In this document: positions 9,317-14,603 of the stretch, piece after piece
Layout of the letters: the number at the start of each line of letters is the position of its first letter
Position numbering within the stretch: position 1 is the stretch's first letter
Source: a virus
Virus record (IMG/VR): IMGVR_UViG_3300042868_002315
Location: 1 to 37,632 of that record
Length of the DNA stretch: 37,632 bases
Reading direction: 5' to 3' (one strand)
The notes under the pieces: model-generated
Seen by the model: only the letters and a program-made list of their open reading frames with translations
What the model was told of the DNA's origin: nothing
Database searches by the model: none
Made by a program: the position numbers and the translations under genes

Positions 9317-9434
9317 GAAAAACCGCTTTAGGCTGCACCCCGTTGGACACCAGTCTTTGTGGGACTGACCCCCTTACGGGGCGGGACGCATTCTAAAGCG
9401 GTCTTTGATCATCGGGTATCCAGTCCGACTACAT
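9317..9434 (-). ncRNA. Candidate structured small RNA with its own promoter and terminator
   Basis: On the minus strand a 10-bp stem, ACCGCTTTAG (9402-9393) with CTAAAGCGGT (9331-9322), encloses about 60 bases and runs into TTTTTCTATTTC, as in a factor-independent terminator. Inside are a GUAA-capped CCCC/GGGG hairpin (9381-9370) and a CAGTC/GACTG hairpin (9367-9351). Competing pairings exist: CCCCG with CGGGG across the core (9342-9338 with 9381-9377), and GGACTG in the 5' leader with CAGTCC in the core. The predicted promoter at 9441-9468 would start RNA near 9434, giving about 115-120 nt. No convincing ORF lies in it. It could alternatively be only the terminator of the gene that ends at 9482. 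I do not recognise the family. Confidence 0.5.
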
Positions 9435-9440
9435 GCCTAC

Positions 9441-9468
9441 ATTTTACTACAACTGGGGATCATGTCAA
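9441..9468 (-). promoter_or_regulatory. Predicted promoter of the small RNA candidate
   Basis: Minus-strand TTGACA (9463-9468) and TAAAAT (9441-9446) are 16 bases apart. It overlaps a CTGGGG/CCCCAG inverted repeat (9453-9458 with 9470-9475) just after the stop codon of the upstream gene. That repeat has no U-tract, so it is not a terminator by itself but could be an operator over the promoter. Confidence 0.55.
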
Positions 9469-9481
9469 CCCCCAGCCTGTA

Positions 9482-10174
9482 TTACTTGCGTGTATCGACC
9501 CTGTCCTTGAGCTCGCTGTCCACGTACTCCATGCCCAGCACCTTGGCACGTGTGATGATGGTCTGCTTCTCGCCCTTATATTCTGTGTGTGCCTTGATGC
9601 CAGCCTTGATCCACATTGTCATGCCCTGCATCACTGCGAGCTCGTCCATCGGGAACTTGTCCTTGTTGGAAGTCTTGAACTTAAAGCCCAGCTCGCTCTT
9701 GGTCTTGTAGACGATCGTGTTGCCTGCCTCGTCACGCATGATGTACATGTACTGGAAGCCGATGTCGTAGTAACTGAATTTCGTGGCTTCTACGATCAGA
9801 ACCTTCTCGACCTTGACCTTGACGTTGTCGATGGTCTGAACGTGTGCGCTGAGGGCTTTCTGTGCCTCTACAGCAGCCATGAACGCCTCACGCTTAGCTG
9901 ACTGCTCGTCCATGATGCGCACAACGGTATCGTACTGCTTCTGGCTGAGCTTACCGAAGTTGGCGAAGGCAGACGCCATCGAGCCCATGAAACCTTCTTT
10001 GTAGCCAGCGACACGATCGTAGTCGTCGACGATGATGAACTTCTTGAGGAACACCTCAACCTCGTCGGCACGCTCGAAGTTGGCACGGAAGGTCTTGTTG
10101 GCGTTTGCCAGAATGTTGCGCTTGATTGCGGCTGCGTAAGCGACTTCGTTTTCGATCATTGTGTATCCACGCAT
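9482..10174 (-). CDS. Unknown 230-residue early protein, possible OB-fold nucleic-acid binder
   Basis: The N-terminal half is helical and Ala/Lys-rich (NANKTFRANFERADEVEVFL, then FGKLSQKQYDTVVRIMDEQ). The C-terminal half is strand-rich (VEKVLIVEATKFSYYDIGF, then IKAGIKAHTEYKGEKQTIIT). A helical lead-in with FGKLSxKQ followed by a small beta domain is a layout I associate with phage hypothetical proteins that have OB-like C-termini. This is a weak inference. ATG 10174 is supported by GGGAGAG five bases upstream. It is the last gene of the leftward early block and has one of the elaborate shared promoters, with upstream dyad, CGTTAA box and 5' palindrome, so it is probably expressed strongly and independently. 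Confidence 0.8.
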   Translation of the reverse strand: MRGYTMIENEVAYAAAIKRNILANANKTFRANFERADEVEVFLKKFIIVDDYDRVAGYKEGFMGSMASAFANFGKLSQKQYDTVVRIMDEQSAKREAFMAAVEAQKALSAHVQTIDNVKVKVEKVLIVEATKFSYYDIGFQYMYIMRDEAGNTIVYKTKSELGFKFKTSNKDKFPMDELAVMQGMTMWIKAGIKAHTEYKGEKQTIITRAKVLGMEYVDSELKDRVDTRK

Positions 10175-10192
10175 CTTATCTCTCCCAGTTGG

Positions 10193-10208
10193 CTGACTTG
10201 TTTGTCAG
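10193..10208. promoter_or_regulatory. CTGAC-N6-GTCAG palindrome in 5' leader
   Basis: A perfect 5+5 inverted repeat lies between the predicted transcription start and the GGGAGAG ribosome site of the 9482-10174 gene. The same palindrome, with a different 6-base centre, sits in the same place before the gene at 14269-14562. It could be an operator or a 5'-terminal RNA hairpin. Confidence 0.65.
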
Positions 10209-10215
10209 TAGAGAT

Positions 10216-10270
10216 AATTTAACAGAATATTAACGATTGTGCAAACTATTTGATTAGGACTTACCCTAAT
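10216..10270 (-). promoter_or_regulatory. Complex promoter of the 9482-10174 gene
   Basis: Minus strand: TTGCAC (10239-10244), 17 bases, TAAATT (10216-10221). The spacer carries the shared CGTTAA box (TTAACG on plus at 10230-10235). Ten bases upstream of the -35 is the dyad TAGG-N6-CCTA (10255-10268), extended here to ATTAGG/CCTAAT. Similar dyads lie upstream at 11614-11628 and 14655-14669. Confidence 0.55.
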
Positions 10271-10352
10271 AGGGTGGGGGCTCGATAAAGCACGATTTCC
10301 AATTAGAAAATTAAACACTAACAGTCCAGAGTGCAAGTGCCTGCCAAGGAAC

Positions 10353-10400
10353 TTAGGTCTGCGGGACTGCTGCCGTTTAAATCAGGCGGCTAAGACCTGA
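10353..10400. other. Two-step hairpin in a 140-base non-coding stretch
   Basis: TTAGGTCT (10353-10360) pairs with AGACCTGA (10393-10400, one G-T pair), and inside it GCTGCC (10369-10374) pairs with GGCGGC (10385-10390, one wobble). There is no U-tract on either strand. It lies between the end of the 21-residue ORF (10416) and the promoter at 10216-10270. I saw nothing else in 10271-10415. Confidence 0.45.
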
Positions 10401-10415
10401 CTCCCCGTTGTAATC

Positions 10416-10481
10416 CTACACGAAACAGAACGCCAGAATCATGAGGGCGAACAGGGTTACTGCGACGATGTCGTCTTTCAT
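10416..10481 (-). CDS. 21-residue single-pass membrane peptide
   Basis: MKDDIVAVTLFALMILAFCFV is charged at the N-terminus and then almost wholly hydrophobic, long enough for one transmembrane helix. Its ATG overlaps the stop of the gene at 10478-10705 (ATGA), so re-initiation could supply it without a ribosome site. No family recognised. It could be a membrane toxin, a regulator of host membrane proteins, or a chance ORF; the strict overlap and clean hydrophobicity favour a real gene. Confidence 0.5.
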   Translation of the reverse strand: MKDDIVAVTLFALMILAFCFV

Positions 10482-10705
10482 GACAGCTCCGCAATCATCT
10501 CGTTGATGTCTTGGGTGGACTTATCCGTCAGCTTGCGCTCCAGCCACGCAGCAGGGCGTCCACGGCGGTCTAACACGCTGAAGGTACTCTCGACCCAGCC
10601 ACGTGCGTCGATGTCGCTAGGGGCGCTATAGCCCTGTCCTTTGATGATGCGGACGTCCGCCTCGATGATGCATGGAATGCCTGCTAGTCTGTATTCAAAT
10701 TTCAT
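10478..10705 (-). CDS. Conserved-type small phage protein, 75 residues
   Basis: Starts MKFEYRLAGIPCIIEADV and contains FSVLDRRGRPAAWLERKL, a pattern I recall from small phage proteins of unknown function. The DRRGRPAAWL block is the most distinctive part. Predicted alpha/beta, soluble. The leader CTGAGAGAGATCACC precedes the ATG, the same module as in the next two leadered genes upstream. It couples to the downstream membrane peptide by an ATGA overlap. Confidence 0.7.
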   Translation of the reverse strand: MKFEYRLAGIPCIIEADVRIIKGQGYSAPSDIDARGWVESTFSVLDRRGRPAAWLERKLTDKSTQDINEMIAELS

Positions 10706-10723
10706 GGTGATCTCTCTCAGAGG

Positions 10724-10906
10724 TTAAGCAACAATTTTTGAGCTTTCTTGAATGTATGCAATGCAGCGTTTTTTGGTTATTTGTGAACAATAGAACTTAC
10801 CGTCGAAGTACACGCTCCAGCTTGGTTCATTAGGAGAGACCCTGCCAGAACTTTCGTGGCGAACAACTGACCAAGCACCCAACGTAAAAACAATTTTGTT
10901 TCTCAT
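10724..10906 (-). CDS. Small hypothetical protein, 60 residues
   Basis: Begins MRNKIVFTLGAWSVVRHESS and has two aromatic patches (SWSVYFDGKFYC). Two cysteines, no recognised domain. The central WSVYFDGK reads like a beta-hairpin. TAAGCTCC-type spacing gives only a weak ribosome site (AGGAGCTTATCAA ahead of the ATG on the minus strand). It lies in a string of small leftward genes with similar spacing. Confidence 0.55.
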   Translation of the reverse strand: MRNKIVFTLGAWSVVRHESSGRVSPNEPSWSVYFDGKFYCSQITKKRCIAYIQESSKIVA

Positions 10907-10920
10907 TTGATAAGCTCCTA

Positions 10921-11121
10921 TTAGCCTAAAGCAGCGATGATTTTTTTACCAAGACGACCGCTAGGATCGATCGAAGCGTGGCGGTGGCTGTAGCTTGGGC
11001 GAGCGCTCGACACCGTGCTTGGAACAATTGATTCCCAAGTGGTGGAGATGCTGACAGCGCCGTTGTCGTGACGCACAACCGTGTACTGTTTTTGACCGAT
11101 GTTGATGTAGTGTTTTTGCAT
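10921..11121 (-). CDS. Small hypothetical protein, 66 residues
   Basis: Starts MQKHYINIGQKQYTVVRHDN. The phrase VVRH followed by a polar residue also occurs in the neighbour at 10724-10906 (WSVVRHESS against YTVVRHDNG), so the two small proteins may be distant paralogues. The C-terminal half is Ser/Arg/His-rich. Leader CTGAGAGAGATC directly precedes the ATG, and a GNRA-capped hairpin lies upstream. Function unknown. Confidence 0.6.
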   Translation of the reverse strand: MQKHYINIGQKQYTVVRHDNGAVSISTTWESIVPSTVSSARPSYSHRHASIDPSGRLGKKIIAALG

Positions 11122-11137
11122 GATCTCTCTCAGTGGT

Positions 11138-11151
11138 GGGGCTTGCGCCCC
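11138..11151 (-). other. Intercistronic GNRA-capped hairpin
   Basis: On the minus strand GGGGC, loop GCAA, GCCCC: a five-pair stem closed by a GNRA tetraloop, between the stop at 11158 and the CTGAGAGAGATC leader of the next gene. No U-tract follows in the reading direction. Likely an RNA stability or processing element. Confidence 0.6.
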
Positions 11152-11157
11152 GTTTAA

Positions 11158-11520
11158 TTAGAACTCTGGGTTTAGTCTGTCGAGGTTACCTGCAACCGTA
11201 CCAGCGACCATGACGGTGTATCCGCCCTCAATCTTCCAGCAAGCTGTGTTCTTAACACGACGAAAGCGCTTGCCAGACTCTGTGATGCATGTCCATGCCT
11301 TAGTGATGCGCACGATCTTGCTGTCTGGGTAGTAGTCGCCATTGATTACCTCAGAGACGAACTCGCCCACAATCGGCGCAGGAGTGATTGTGTAGCGTGG
11401 GCTTGTGCTGTCGCCACGATCTACTGGCAAGTGAAGAACGCCTGTGCTCTCAGTTTTATCAGCAGCCCACTGTGTGGCTTGCTCGAATGTCTCGATGTCC
11501 CACGCACTTACTGTATTCAT
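11158..11520 (-). CDS. Hypothetical protein, 120 residues
   Basis: Starts MNTVSAWDIETFEQATQWAADK. The middle is strand-rich (YTITPAPIVGEFVSEVING) and the end is basic (SGKRFRRVKNTACWKIEGGY). No domain recognised. The frame runs further upstream, but ATG 11520 has the CTGAGAGAGATCAAA leader seen at neighbouring genes and is clearly the start. A GTGGAAG/CTTCCAC hairpin and a possible promoter lie just upstream. Confidence 0.65.
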   Translation of the reverse strand: MNTVSAWDIETFEQATQWAADKTESTGVLHLPVDRGDSTSPRYTITPAPIVGEFVSEVINGDYYPDSKIVRITKAWTCITESGKRFRRVKNTACWKIEGGYTVMVAGTVAGNLDRLNPEF

Positions 11521-11540
11521 TTTGATCTCTCTCAGGTTAG

Positions 11541-11557
11541 GTGGAAGCGCCTTCCAC
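11541..11557. other. Leader hairpin GTGGAAG/CTTCCAC
   Basis: A perfect seven-pair stem with a three-base loop in the 5' leader of the 11158-11520 gene, about 20 bases before its ATG and just upstream of the CTGAGAGAGATC module. Confidence 0.6.
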
Positions 11558-11565
11558 TGAGACGA

Positions 11566-11628
11566 ATAATAGCACGTTCCGTTAATATTGTGTAAACACA
11601 CGCAATTATTTACTAGGTGTTTTCCCTA
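11566..11628 (-). promoter_or_regulatory. Shared-type promoter region before the 11158-11520 gene
   Basis: The upstream dyad TAGG-N7-CCTA (11614-11628) and AATAATTG following it closely match the elements upstream at 14641-14669. A CGTTAA box lies at 11580-11585, here in the opposite orientation. Core elements are weaker: TTTACA (11591-11596) and TATTAT (11566-11571), 19 bases apart. The dyad lies inside the 3' end of the gene at 11606-11797. Confidence 0.4.
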
Positions 11629-11797
11629 CCTCCATAATCTGGGTGCTACCTGCCAGAAGACGATCGAGCGTCTCACTTATGTCGTTTTGTGACTCATCCC
11701 ACGCAGCCTTCCAGCATTGGTACAGCAGATCCTCGTTGCGAGTTGTGCCTACGTTGTCATCACACCACTTGCGCCACTGCTGATCTCGGTTATTCAT
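11606..11797 (-). CDS. Small hypothetical protein, 63 residues
   Basis: MNNRDQQWRKWCDDNVGTT begins a Trp-rich, acidic protein with QCWKAAWDESQND in the middle. This pattern of a short Trp-containing adaptor recurs in phage small-gene clusters. GGAGCACATT before the ATG is a good ribosome site, and the start lies eight bases inside the upstream regulator gene. Its last codons also carry the TAGG-N7-CCTA element, so coding and regulatory constraint overlap. Confidence 0.6.
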   Translation of the reverse strand: MNNRDQQWRKWCDDNVGTTRNEDLLYQCWKAAWDESQNDISETLDRLLAGSTQIMEVGKTPSK

Positions 11798-12152
11798 AAT
11801 GTGCTCCTAATAGCTCGACCTTGGGTTCGTGAAATAGCCATGCCGCAGCATAATCTGGGCGTGGTGTGTCATATTTTAAAGGCTCAGGGTCTGGCTTTAT
11901 CTTGAGTGACTTCTTGCGCTTACTCACCAGTACGACAGAGTCCCCCTTGCCGAGCCTGTACGCCTTCGTAGGCACGCCGAACCTACCTTTGCGCCACTCG
12001 CACACATAAATCTCCCCGATATCCTCAAGATGCCGTAGGTGCTTTGATGTTGCCTTAGTCTCCGCCCTTAATTCTGCTGCAATCTCTGACGCCGTCATGT
12101 TGTCTCGTGTTGCGAGGATGTCGAGTACTTGTTCTTGCTTTGGGCTAATCAT
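11790..12152 (-). CDS. Winged helix-turn-helix transcriptional regulator
   Basis: 120 residues. Residues 1-60 have the MarR/ArsR-like pattern MISPKQEQVLDILATRDN, MTASEIAAELRAETKATSKHL and LEDIGEIYVCEW, i.e. helix, recognition helix and wing. The remaining ~60 residues are basic then acidic (KRKKSLKIKPDPEP) and unassigned. ATG 12152 with GAGGAAA upstream is preferred to a further in-frame start. It lies within the leftward early block whose promoters share boxes and is one of two obvious candidates to bind them. Target is inference. Confidence 0.75.
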   Translation of the reverse strand: MISPKQEQVLDILATRDNMTASEIAAELRAETKATSKHLRHLEDIGEIYVCEWRKGRFGVPTKAYRLGKGDSVVLVSKRKKSLKIKPDPEPLKYDTPRPDYAAAWLFHEPKVELLGAHYE

Positions 12153-12631
12153 GTGTTTTTCCTCATAAAGGCGCCTTGAATGGCAACAGCAAAATGCAAA
12201 CTGCAATACGAAGCGTCAGCTACTAATCTTTTAGCAATCCCTTCGATCTCCTCGTCGGTCAGACGAACCCATTCCCGCTTGGATGGTGCGATGTAGAGGG
12301 GAATCAGTTTGACAGGGGTATTGAAAATTGGTGGTTTTTCTTCTCCATACAACATTAGCTTTTTATTGTCCTGTGTTAACACCATCCACGCCACAGGCTC
12401 TTGCTCAACACTCAACTTACCAGACCGATGCGCCATGTCGGATGTGTCCCACTCAATCTCCTGCCCGATGTCTGACATCTCTTGCAGGGTGGATTCTTTC
12501 TCTGCTTGCTCAGGTAAAGGATCAACCAACTCAATGATCTGGCTCATCGCCTCCTCTCTGCTGATGCCATCAGGCGGCAGGTATTTGCACACGATTGCCA
12601 CGATAGATTCAAGTCTTTGTCTGTCGTTCAT
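12149..12631 (-). CDS. Phage hypothetical protein with EPVAWM...REWVRLTDEEI region
   Basis: 160 residues. The N-terminal ~60 residues are helical and acidic. The middle has EPVAWMVLTQDNKKLMLYGE, then KLIPLYIAPSKREWVRLTDEEI and a helical end with YCSLHFAVAIQGAFMRK. The EPVAWM to REWV/LTDEEI arrangement is common in small proteins of phages of Beta- and Gammaproteobacteria and has no known function. ATGA overlaps join it to both neighbours. Confidence 0.7.
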   Translation of the reverse strand: MNDRQRLESIVAIVCKYLPPDGISREEAMSQIIELVDPLPEQAEKESTLQEMSDIGQEIEWDTSDMAHRSGKLSVEQEPVAWMVLTQDNKKLMLYGEEKPPIFNTPVKLIPLYIAPSKREWVRLTDEEIEGIAKRLVADASYCSLHFAVAIQGAFMRKNT

Positions 12632-12909
12632 TCTGTTCTCCCTCTGATTGCATTAGCCCCTGCAATCAACCCCATGCGCCATGTATCTTTGGCGGGAACC
12701 ATGCCTGTCTTTGAGAAGTCTTCTAGCAGTTTGATGCAAGCCTCACGTTCGGCTGCTTTTATGTCCGCAATAATTTTCTCTAATGCAAAGACATTGATGT
12801 CTGAGTTTGCTGTAGACATTCCACAAGCCCTGATGATTCGGTATACGGGGTCTTTGCTGTGTATCTCGTACTCACGGTCAAAGGCTTCGTTGATTTCGTC
12901 CATGTTCAT
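12628..12909 (-). CDS. Phage hypothetical protein, 93 residues
   Basis: MNMDEINEAFDREYEIHSKD starts a helical protein with EREACIKLLEDF, the 'AEREACAK' type of motif frequent in phage small proteins, and a C-terminal LIAGANAIRGR. The 18426-18151 protein has a similar IEREECAKIAMG stretch. ATG 12909 overlaps the upstream stop (ATGA) and follows a G-rich ribosome site. Function unknown. Confidence 0.65.
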   Translation of the reverse strand: MNMDEINEAFDREYEIHSKDPVYRIIRACGMSTANSDINVFALEKIIADIKAAEREACIKLLEDFSKTGMVPAKDTWRMGLIAGANAIRGRTE

Positions 12910-13094
12910 TTCCCACCCCCAAGTTTCTTGTTCAGCACAGCCCATTGCTCTCGTGTGATTGACCACCAAGGCTGTGCGCCACCTGCCTTGTATGCTGCAT
13001 CCCACACACGCTTGGCGTCCTTCTTTCGTAGCTCATCACGAAACTCTTCGTCTTCACCACGCCACCACAATTCAAAGTCTTGGTTTTTATTCAT
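12906..13094 (-). CDS. Small acidic/aromatic protein, 62 residues
   Basis: MNKNQDFELWWRGEDEEFRD with later KRVWDAAYKAG and QPWWSITREQW. The 'FExWW' opening and 'WDAAYKAG' block are typical of a small phage protein family seen in such clusters; its role is unknown. Linked by ATGA overlaps to both neighbours. Confidence 0.65.
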   Translation of the reverse strand: MNKNQDFELWWRGEDEEFRDELRKKDAKRVWDAAYKAGGAQPWWSITREQWAVLNKKLGGGK

Positions 13095-13384
13095 TCTGGG
13101 AACTCCGTGCGTGTGTATTCGAGCTTCGTAACCAAATTAGAATAATTTAGTTTTTGTACCGCCTCTGCGTCTGTAAGAAAAGTATCGAGGCAGCGCCACT
13201 CACGACCAATTTTAGAAGCCCACAGCCACCGCACAACAGGCGGTTTAGGCTTAATGCGGTAACTTAATGATTCATGCCAATCAGGTTTATCTACACCTCC
13301 CCATGTCATTATGTCATTGTAAAAAACTTGAATCTCAGCACCATCAGCCCATGCCTTGATTAGCTCTGCGTGTTTGTGTTTCAT
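13091..13384 (-). CDS. Phage hypothetical protein, 97 residues (HAELIKAWADGAEIQ type)
   Basis: Begins MKHKHAELIKAWADGAEIQV and continues to SYRIKPKPPVV. A short helix followed by a strand with WADGAxIQ and YRxKP is a recurring small phage family of unknown function, resembling a compact beta domain that reads substrate or peptide. ATG 13384 overlaps the upstream stop; the frame extends further but lacks a better site. Confidence 0.65.
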   Translation of the reverse strand: MKHKHAELIKAWADGAEIQVFYNDIMTWGGVDKPDWHESLSYRIKPKPPVVRWLWASKIGREWRCLDTFLTDAEAVQKLNYSNLVTKLEYTRTEFPE

Positions 13385-13590
13385 CCCTGCCCCCTGTGCA
13401 TAGCCCGATCCATCTGCTCGTCTAAGCCTTTCTCTGTCACCATAAACAAGTGCGCTGTGTACTTGTTCAGCCATCGGTAACGCTCGGCATCACGCTGTAA
13501 AGCCTGTATCTCCTGCCTGAGCTCATCGACCTCATCATGTACTAACACGCCGCCCTTTTCAAGGGTCTCTAACACTCTGGCTAAGTTCAT
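13381..13590 (-). CDS. Small coiled-coil protein, 69 residues
   Basis: MNLARVLETLEKGGVLVHDE leads into a heptad-like helix (VDELRQEIQALQRDAERYRW). No domain recognised; possibly a dimerising adaptor. Coupled by ATGA overlap to the secreted NQYGQP protein upstream. Confidence 0.6.
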   Translation of the reverse strand: MNLARVLETLEKGGVLVHDEVDELRQEIQALQRDAERYRWLNKYTAHLFMVTEKGLDEQMDRAMHRGQG

Positions 13591-13883
13591 CGCATCACCG
13601 GAAGCATTGGCATCATTGGAAGGGTGGGAAGCATAGGTAGTGGTGGCATCACAGGCACGATAGGAGCCGCCACAGGAGGCGATCGGGGTACGGGAGGGGT
13701 GTAGATAGGGGTAGGGGCGGTCGCCGTCCCCACAGGCTGACCGTACTGGTTCGAGTAGTAGGTGGTGTTACCCACCGTGGTCGAGCTGCCGATCGGTTGA
13801 CCGTACTGGTTGGAGTAGATGGTCTGACTTGTTGCCTGTGCAATCACGATAAAGAACAGGACAATGATGATGAAGGTCTTCAT
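13587..13883 (-). CDS. Secreted NQYGQP-repeat protein, 98 residues
   Basis: A clear signal peptide (MKTFIIIVLFFIVIAQATSQ) precedes two copies of the repeat YSNQYGQPxG at about residues 23-32 and 42-51, linked by VGNTTY. The last half is Pro/Met-rich (PPLPMLPTLPMMPMLP). Expected outside the cytoplasmic membrane. The same repeat is familiar from proteins of freshwater Burkholderiales and their phages, which is the main sequence hint to the host. The role is unknown; envelope modification or superinfection exclusion are possibilities. Confidence 0.7.
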   Translation of the reverse strand: MKTFIIIVLFFIVIAQATSQTIYSNQYGQPIGSSTTVGNTTYYSNQYGQPVGTATAPTPIYTPPVPRSPPVAAPIVPVMPPLPMLPTLPMMPMLPVMR

Positions 13884-14080
13884 GCGACCACCTTCAGCTC
13901 AAAGAAAAAGCCGACTGATCCGCAACTAGTGCTGCCATTGCTTGTCCGCTGCACCGAGCACACCTTAGTGTTCTGCTCGCCATTGACGAGGTTGATCCCC
14001 AACTGTGGGCGGCTGCAATAGCCATCATCGTTGGCGTTCTTGAATGATGTGTAGTGCTGGCAGTTGATACAGAATTTCAT
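13880..14080 (-). CDS. Cys-rich small protein, putative zinc binder
   Basis: 66 residues. MKFCINCQHYT gives a CxxC pair at positions 4 and 7, with further Cys in GYCSRPQ and KVCSV, matching a small zinc-ribbon-like phage family. ATG 14080 with GGAGATCACC upstream is the start; the frame extends beyond but without support. A UUCG hairpin precedes the leader. Likely cytoplasmic; function unknown. Confidence 0.65.
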   Translation of the reverse strand: MKFCINCQHYTSFKNANDDGYCSRPQLGINLVNGEQNTKVCSVQRTSNGSTSCGSVGFFFELKVVA

Positions 14081-14093
14081 GGTGATCTCCGAA

Positions 14094-14107
14094 GCCCCCG
14101 AAGGGGC
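14094..14107 (-). other. Intercistronic UUCG hairpin
   Basis: On the minus strand GCCCC-TTCG-GGGGC, an exceptionally stable C(UUCG)G tetraloop hairpin, directly between the stop at 14115 and the ribosome site of the 13880-14080 gene. No U-tract follows. Confidence 0.65.
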
Positions 14108-14114
14108 ATGTGAA

Positions 14115-14234
14115 TTATTTTTTGTGTTTGTTAAGTTGAAAATCAATCATTCTTGCTAACAGGTCAACAGATTTTTCGGGCAACTCAGGAAACATTTCTT
14201 TTATCATTTCTACAGCCAGTTGAAGTCGTGTCAT
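14115..14234 (-). CDS. 39-residue microprotein
   Basis: MTRLQLAVEMIKEMFPELPE then SVDLLARMIDFQLNKHKK: two short amphipathic helices. AAGGAATC lies six bases ahead of the ATG, a good ribosome site, and stable hairpins flank the gene on both sides. Function unknown; size and helices fit a small protein-protein interactor. Confidence 0.6.
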   Translation of the reverse strand: MTRLQLAVEMIKEMFPELPEKSVDLLARMIDFQLNKHKK

Positions 14235-14246
14235 TTTGATTCCTTC

Positions 14247-14262
14247 GCCCCCCGAAGGGGGC
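14247..14262 (-). other. Intercistronic UUCG hairpin, longer copy
   Basis: On the minus strand GCCCCC-TTCG-GGGGGC, a six-pair stem closed by UUCG, seven bases after the stop at 14269 and just before the ribosome site of the 39-residue gene. Second copy of the element at 14094. Confidence 0.7.
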
Positions 14263-14268
14263 ATCTGA

Positions 14269-14562
14269 TTAGCGTGATGTTGTCTTGACTGAGAAGACTG
14301 CTGTGACCTTGGTGTGAGCTGCGATCTGATCTGCTGTAGCGCCGAGCTCTGCGAGCAATGCCTTGTAGTCGACGACGTTGCGGTTGGACTCGATGAAGGT
14401 CGACTTGAACATCGCACCCTCGTACACTGTAGCGCCGCCGTTTGTAGCGGAATCCTTGATTGCGTCTTTAATTGCGTCAGCTTGCTTTGTGAGCTCAGCG
14501 ATCTGTGCGAGCAACATGCCGAGTGTGTCAACTGTGGTGAAACCGATGTCGTTTGCTTTCAT
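14269..14562 (-). CDS. Conserved-type phage protein, 97 residues
   Basis: Helical N-terminus (GMLLAQIAELTKQADAIKDA) followed by TVYEGAMFKSTFIESNRNVVDYKALLAE, a block I recall from small phage proteins whose role is unknown. It has the best promoter in the window, with a 5' palindrome and GGGAGAG ribosome site, so it should be abundant early. With the gene at 9482-10174 it forms a pair sharing the full regulatory cassette. Confidence 0.75.
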   Translation of the reverse strand: MKANDIGFTTVDTLGMLLAQIAELTKQADAIKDAIKDSATNGGATVYEGAMFKSTFIESNRNVVDYKALLAELGATADQIAAHTKVTAVFSVKTTSR

Positions 14563-14580
14563 TTTTACTCTCCCATTTAC

Positions 14581-14596
14581 CTGACCAATCTGTCAG
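14581..14596. promoter_or_regulatory. CTGAC-N6-GTCAG palindrome in 5' leader
   Basis: Perfect 5+5 inverted repeat immediately downstream of the predicted transcription start of the 14269-14562 gene, matching the one at 10193-10208 in position and arms but not in centre. Confidence 0.65.
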
Positions 14597-14603
14597 TACT
14601 GTT

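Noticed and set aside
9202-9396. Plus-strand 64-residue ORF (MWSRHLTLRG...) in the pre-terminase gap
   Set aside because: Opposite to all neighbours, no ribosome site, Cys/His-odd composition, and it overlaps the strong inverted repeats that explain the region better.
9359-9901. Plus-strand ORF of 180 residues
   Set aside because: Antisense shadow of the 9482-10174 gene; no ribosome site and Leu/His/Val-skewed composition.
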